Assembly: GCA_002474405.1 (NCBI GenBank)
Contig: DLQW01000035.1
Span: 1-8,678, forward strand
Origin: Christensenella sp. UBA7597
GTDB taxonomy: Bacteria > Bacillota > Clostridia > Christensenellales > Borkfalkiaceae
Reading direction: 5' to 3'
Length of the DNA: 8,678 nt
Positions 6,275 through 8,678 of this stretch are shown here, piece after piece. A model generated the notes under the pieces. The model was not told where the DNA came from. It ran no database searches and saw only the letters and a list, made by a program, of their open reading frames with translations. The stretch's first letter is position 1; each line of letters opens with the position of its first letter. Position numbers and translations under genes: made by a program.

Positions 6275-8678
6275 AGAGCACGCTGTTTTTCGCATGCCCG
6301 TACGTATAATTTTTAAATTTGTTTTTCTGTTCTTCTTCGTCGCCGCAAAGCGCTGTCGTTCCCGCAACGTCCCGTTCGCACGTACAATCGATCAGCGGCG
6401 TCGCCCCTTCCGGCGCCCCGCTCACAAGATTCGCGCAGTTAAAAATTTCAAACCGACACTCTCCCAACCCGTCTTTATATCTCCGCACGGGAAAAGCCCT
6501 GCCCGTTTCGTCCGTCAGCGTATAAAACTCCCGCTTATCGCACGCGCCGCACGTTTTCCCGAACGGACAGTAACAAAGATCCATCGTTTTTATATCGCCC
6601 GAATCCAACGCCGCCACCGCAACGCCGGGCGCGATTTTCTGCGCCGCCCGCATTATTTTCCGCTGTTCCGCCGCAGAAATTTCTTTGGATAAAACAATCG
6701 CCGTCAACCCTTCCGTCTGCAGCATTTCCCGCGCCGCCGCCACATTCGTGAGGTTTGCGCCCGTACCGAAAATCAGTTTTGTACGGTACTTTTTCGCAAA
6801 TTCCGCCCCAGAATAGTTTTCCGCGTAAATTCCCTCGATGCAACCGCTTTTTACGGCTTCCGCAATCGCTTTTTCCGTCTCCGCGGCAGCATACGCGGGA
6901 TAGTAAATGTATTTTCCCGCTTTTTCGTCCGTCGGAATCTCACCGAAAAGCTCTTTAAGATACGCTTTAACGCCGTCCGCGCCGCCGAAAAACCGCGTAT
7001 AATCGTCCGGTTTCGCTATCCTGAATCGCACGTTCTCTTCTTTTCCGGTAAACCGCCGCGCCATCGCCGCAACGCCCAAACAGGTTTCCGCAACCGCACC
7101 GTCGTCGCTTTCCGTAAGTTCCGCGCCATAACGCTCAAAAAACGCCGCGGCGTCAAGTTTTCCGCGCTCTTCGTCCGTTTTCGCATAAGCGTCCGCCAGC
7201 GCGGCGTAAAACTCCCTTCGGAAGGCGTTTAAAAGCGACTTCGGCAAAAACGCGTTTTTCGTTTCGATTTTCGAAAAATTAACTTCGAACGGCAGCCCGT
7301 CCGTTTTTCTGAAACACTCCGCAATTTCTCCTCCCGTCAACGCCCGATTTTCCGCTTTACCGAGAACGTCCGCCGTTTTCACGATAATTTTGCCGCATTT
7401 TGCGACGCCGTGCTCGCCTTCGTTCATGGAAACGTCGATAAAAATCGCCCGTTTTTTCTGCACGGAAAGCACGCGCGCAAGCGACTTCGTATCGGTGGTA
7501 ACAAAAACTCCGTCGCCGTTTTTCAGTCTTTCTTTCGACGAAATAAACATTCCCCGCGCGGCAAATCCGCCTTTTCCCGCACCAAGCGACGCCTTTCCCG
7601 CAAACGTCGCCCCGCCGATTTCTTTTTTCTCCCGCAGAATTTTAAACGCGTCTCCCGCGGAAAATTCTTCGCGCGTATCCACGAAATATTTCCCGTTCAC
7701 CACTTTCACAACGCCCGCTTTTTCGCCGATATGCCCCTGCACGTACGGCGAAAGCAACCGCTTATCCTGCCCGAATCCAAGCCCCTGCGTATAATTTCCG
7801 CGGTTGTACGCACGTTTCAGATCGGAAAGCGCGCGCGTTTTTTCCGCTTCGCCCGCCCCGCCGAAAATCTTTCCGTAGTACAAAGCGGCTGCCGCAACGT
7901 ATTCTTTCCGCCGCATCCGCCCCTCTGTTTTAAACGACTTCACGCCCGCTTCCGCCAGTTTCAGCGCCGCCTCGCCTAAGCACAAATCGGAAAGCGACAA
8001 CGCGTAATACTTCCCGTCGCTTCCGCGCGCTTCGCAGCTTCCGGCTTTCCCGTTTGCTCCCGCATAAGCCTTTTCCGCGCAGTTTTTTTCTCCGTTTTCC
8101 GCCCCAGCAACGCCCGCGCGGTCGTACGCATACTTTTTACGGCAAGGCTGTTTGCATCTGCCCCGGTTTCCGCTTTGTCCGCCCGCAAACGACGAAAAAT
8201 AGCATTGTCCCGAAAAGCACGTGCACAGCGCCCCCTGCACAAACGCTTCCGTTTCGATAATCTTCGTAATTTTTTCTATTTCTTCGAATTTTGTCTCGCG
8301 GGCAAGAATCACGCGCGAAAATCCGCACTCTTTCGCAAACAAAGCCCCGTTTTCGTTGCACACGCCCGCCTGCGTGCTCAGATGCAGTACGATTGCGGGA
8401 TAAACTTTCTTTATCGCCCGCCCCAGAAAAATATCCTGCATGATAATCGCGTCCGCACCGAAGCTCCACACTTTTAAAAGCGCGACAACAAATTCCCGCA
8501 ACTCTTCGTCTTTCGCCAGCGTGTTCATAGCCACGTACACTTTCGCGCCGTAAAGATGCGCCTCGCGGATAATTTCTTTCAGGCTTTCGTCGTCGAAATT
8601 TTCCGCCCCCGCCCGCGCCGAAAAACTGCTGTAACCAAGATATATCGCGTCCGAGCCCGCGCCGAGAGCCGCGCGCGC
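6273..8678 (-). CDS. U32 family protein with DUF3656, RlhA-like (5' end outside window)
   Basis: The frame is open to the right edge, giving 801 residues. Translation from the edge (AALGAGSDAIYLGYSSFSAR near residue 4) matches the start of the U32 barrel, so only about 15-20 residues should be missing. GTG 8540 is internal, not the start. The U32 core covers about 1-270, with cysteines in ALCTCFSGQCYFSS (C152, C154, C159) and NRGRCKQPCR (C175, C179), the pattern that binds an Fe-S cluster in characterised members, then SFKTEGRMRRKEYV. A DUF3656-like middle follows (about 310-510) and a second barrel-like part ends in another cysteine cluster (C702, C704, C710, C713, C741, C748). Although called peptidases, U32 proteins with DUF3656 include RlhA, which hydroxylates 23S rRNA; RNA hydroxylation is the likelier role here, by inference. 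A Gly/Ala-rich insert with two cysteines lies at about 184-222. mutS2 follows 19 bases downstream. Confidence 0.92.
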   Translation of the reverse strand, partial: ARAALGAGSDAIYLGYSSFSARAGAENFDDESLKEIIREAHLYGAKVYVAMNTLAKDEELREFVVALLKVWSFGADAIIMQDIFLGRAIKKVYPAIVLHLSTQAGVCNENGALFAKECGFSRVILARETKFEEIEKITKIIETEAFVQGALCTCFSGQCYFSSFAGGQSGNRGRCKQPCRKKYAYDRAGVAGAENGEKNCAEKAYAGANGKAGSCEARGSDGKYYALSLSDLCLGEAALKLAEAGVKSFKTEGRMRRKEYVAAAALYYGKIFGGAGEAEKTRALSDLKRAYNRGNYTQGLGFGQDKRLLSPYVQGHIGEKAGVVKVVNGKYFVDTREEFSAGDAFKILREKKEIGGATFAGKASLGAGKGGFAARGMFISSKERLKNGDGVFVTTDTKSLARVLSVQKKRAIFIDVSMNEGEHGVAKCGKIIVKTADVLGKAENRALTGGEIAECFRKTDGLPFEVNFSKIETKNAFLPKSLLNAFRREFYAALADAYAKTDEERGKLDAAAFFERYGAELTESDDGAVAETCLGVAAMARRFTGKEENVRFRIAKPDDYTRFFGGADGVKAYLKELFGEIPTDEKAGKYIYYPAYAAAETEKAIAEAVKSGCIEGIYAENYSGAEFAKKYRTKLIFGTGANLTNVAAAREMLQTEGLTAIVLSKEISAAEQRKIMRAAQKIAPGVAVAALDSGDIKTMDLCYCPFGKTCGACDKREFYTLTDETGRAFPVRRYKDGLGECRFEIFNCANLVSGAPEGATPLIDCTCERDVAGTTALCGDEEEQKNKFKNYTYGHAKNSVL

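Noticed and set aside
5336..6316. A 326-residue open frame on the plus strand.
   Set aside because: It lies wholly antisense to mutS2, has shadow-like composition and shows no domain pattern.
7410..7979. A plus-strand open frame inside the U32 gene.
   Set aside because: Antisense shadow with Arg/Phe/His-rich composition and no start signals.
8538..8540. GTG as the start codon of the U32 gene.
   Set aside because: The frame continues to the window edge and the 46 extra residues match the conserved start of the U32 barrel.
1..8678. Mobile elements, CRISPR arrays, tRNA or rRNA genes, phage or defence systems.
   Set aside because: I looked for transposase or integrase motifs, spaced direct repeats and tRNA-like sequence and saw none; coding density and gene style are uniform across the window.

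Overview
The window looks like ordinary chromosome from a Gram-positive bacterium of the Bacillota, most likely a clostridial lineage. This rests on gene content (MutS2 with a C-terminal Smr domain, a long U32/DUF3656 protein of the Firmicutes type, a YkpA-like ABC-F ATPase, an MlpA-like M16 peptidase beside a NodB-domain protein) and on strong AGGAGG-type ribosome binding sites. GC content is moderate (about half by eye). A more precise placement, such as the Christensenellales, would be a guess.

All six genes lie on the minus strand, so transcription runs from high to low coordinates. In that order they are: a U32/DUF3656 family protein whose first residues lie beyond the right edge (6273-8678); mutS2, 19 bases after it (3827-6253); a membrane-anchored NodB-domain polysaccharide deacetylase-like protein (2988-3737); an M16 zinc peptidase 34 bases later (1703-2953); the acyl carrier protein gene acpP (1324-1551), with its own sigma-A type promoter and a strong terminator; and an ABC-F ATPase that runs off the left edge (1-1212).

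The region falls into four transcriptional blocks: U32-mutS2, deacetylase-M16, monocistronic acpP, and the ABC-F gene. Three products are ribosome-linked by family: U32/DUF3656 (RNA hydroxylation in RlhA-type members), MutS2 (collided ribosomes or DNA) and ABC-F (ribosomal E site). The deacetylase-M16 pair mirrors the ylxY-mlpA order of Bacillus subtilis and may concern the envelope or spores. acpP supplies the carrier for fatty acid synthesis.

No mobile element, CRISPR array, tRNA, rRNA or phage gene was seen, and no gap between genes exceeds about 150 bases. I see no evidence of a new multi-gene system. The points worth a second look are departures from family motifs: loss of the first catalytic motif in the deacetylase, an altered LDxR motif in the MutS2 Smr domain, a degenerate ABC signature and second P-loop in the ABC-F protein, and a cysteine-bearing insert in the U32 protein. 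There is also a Z-DNA-prone palindrome inside the acpP promoter spacer.
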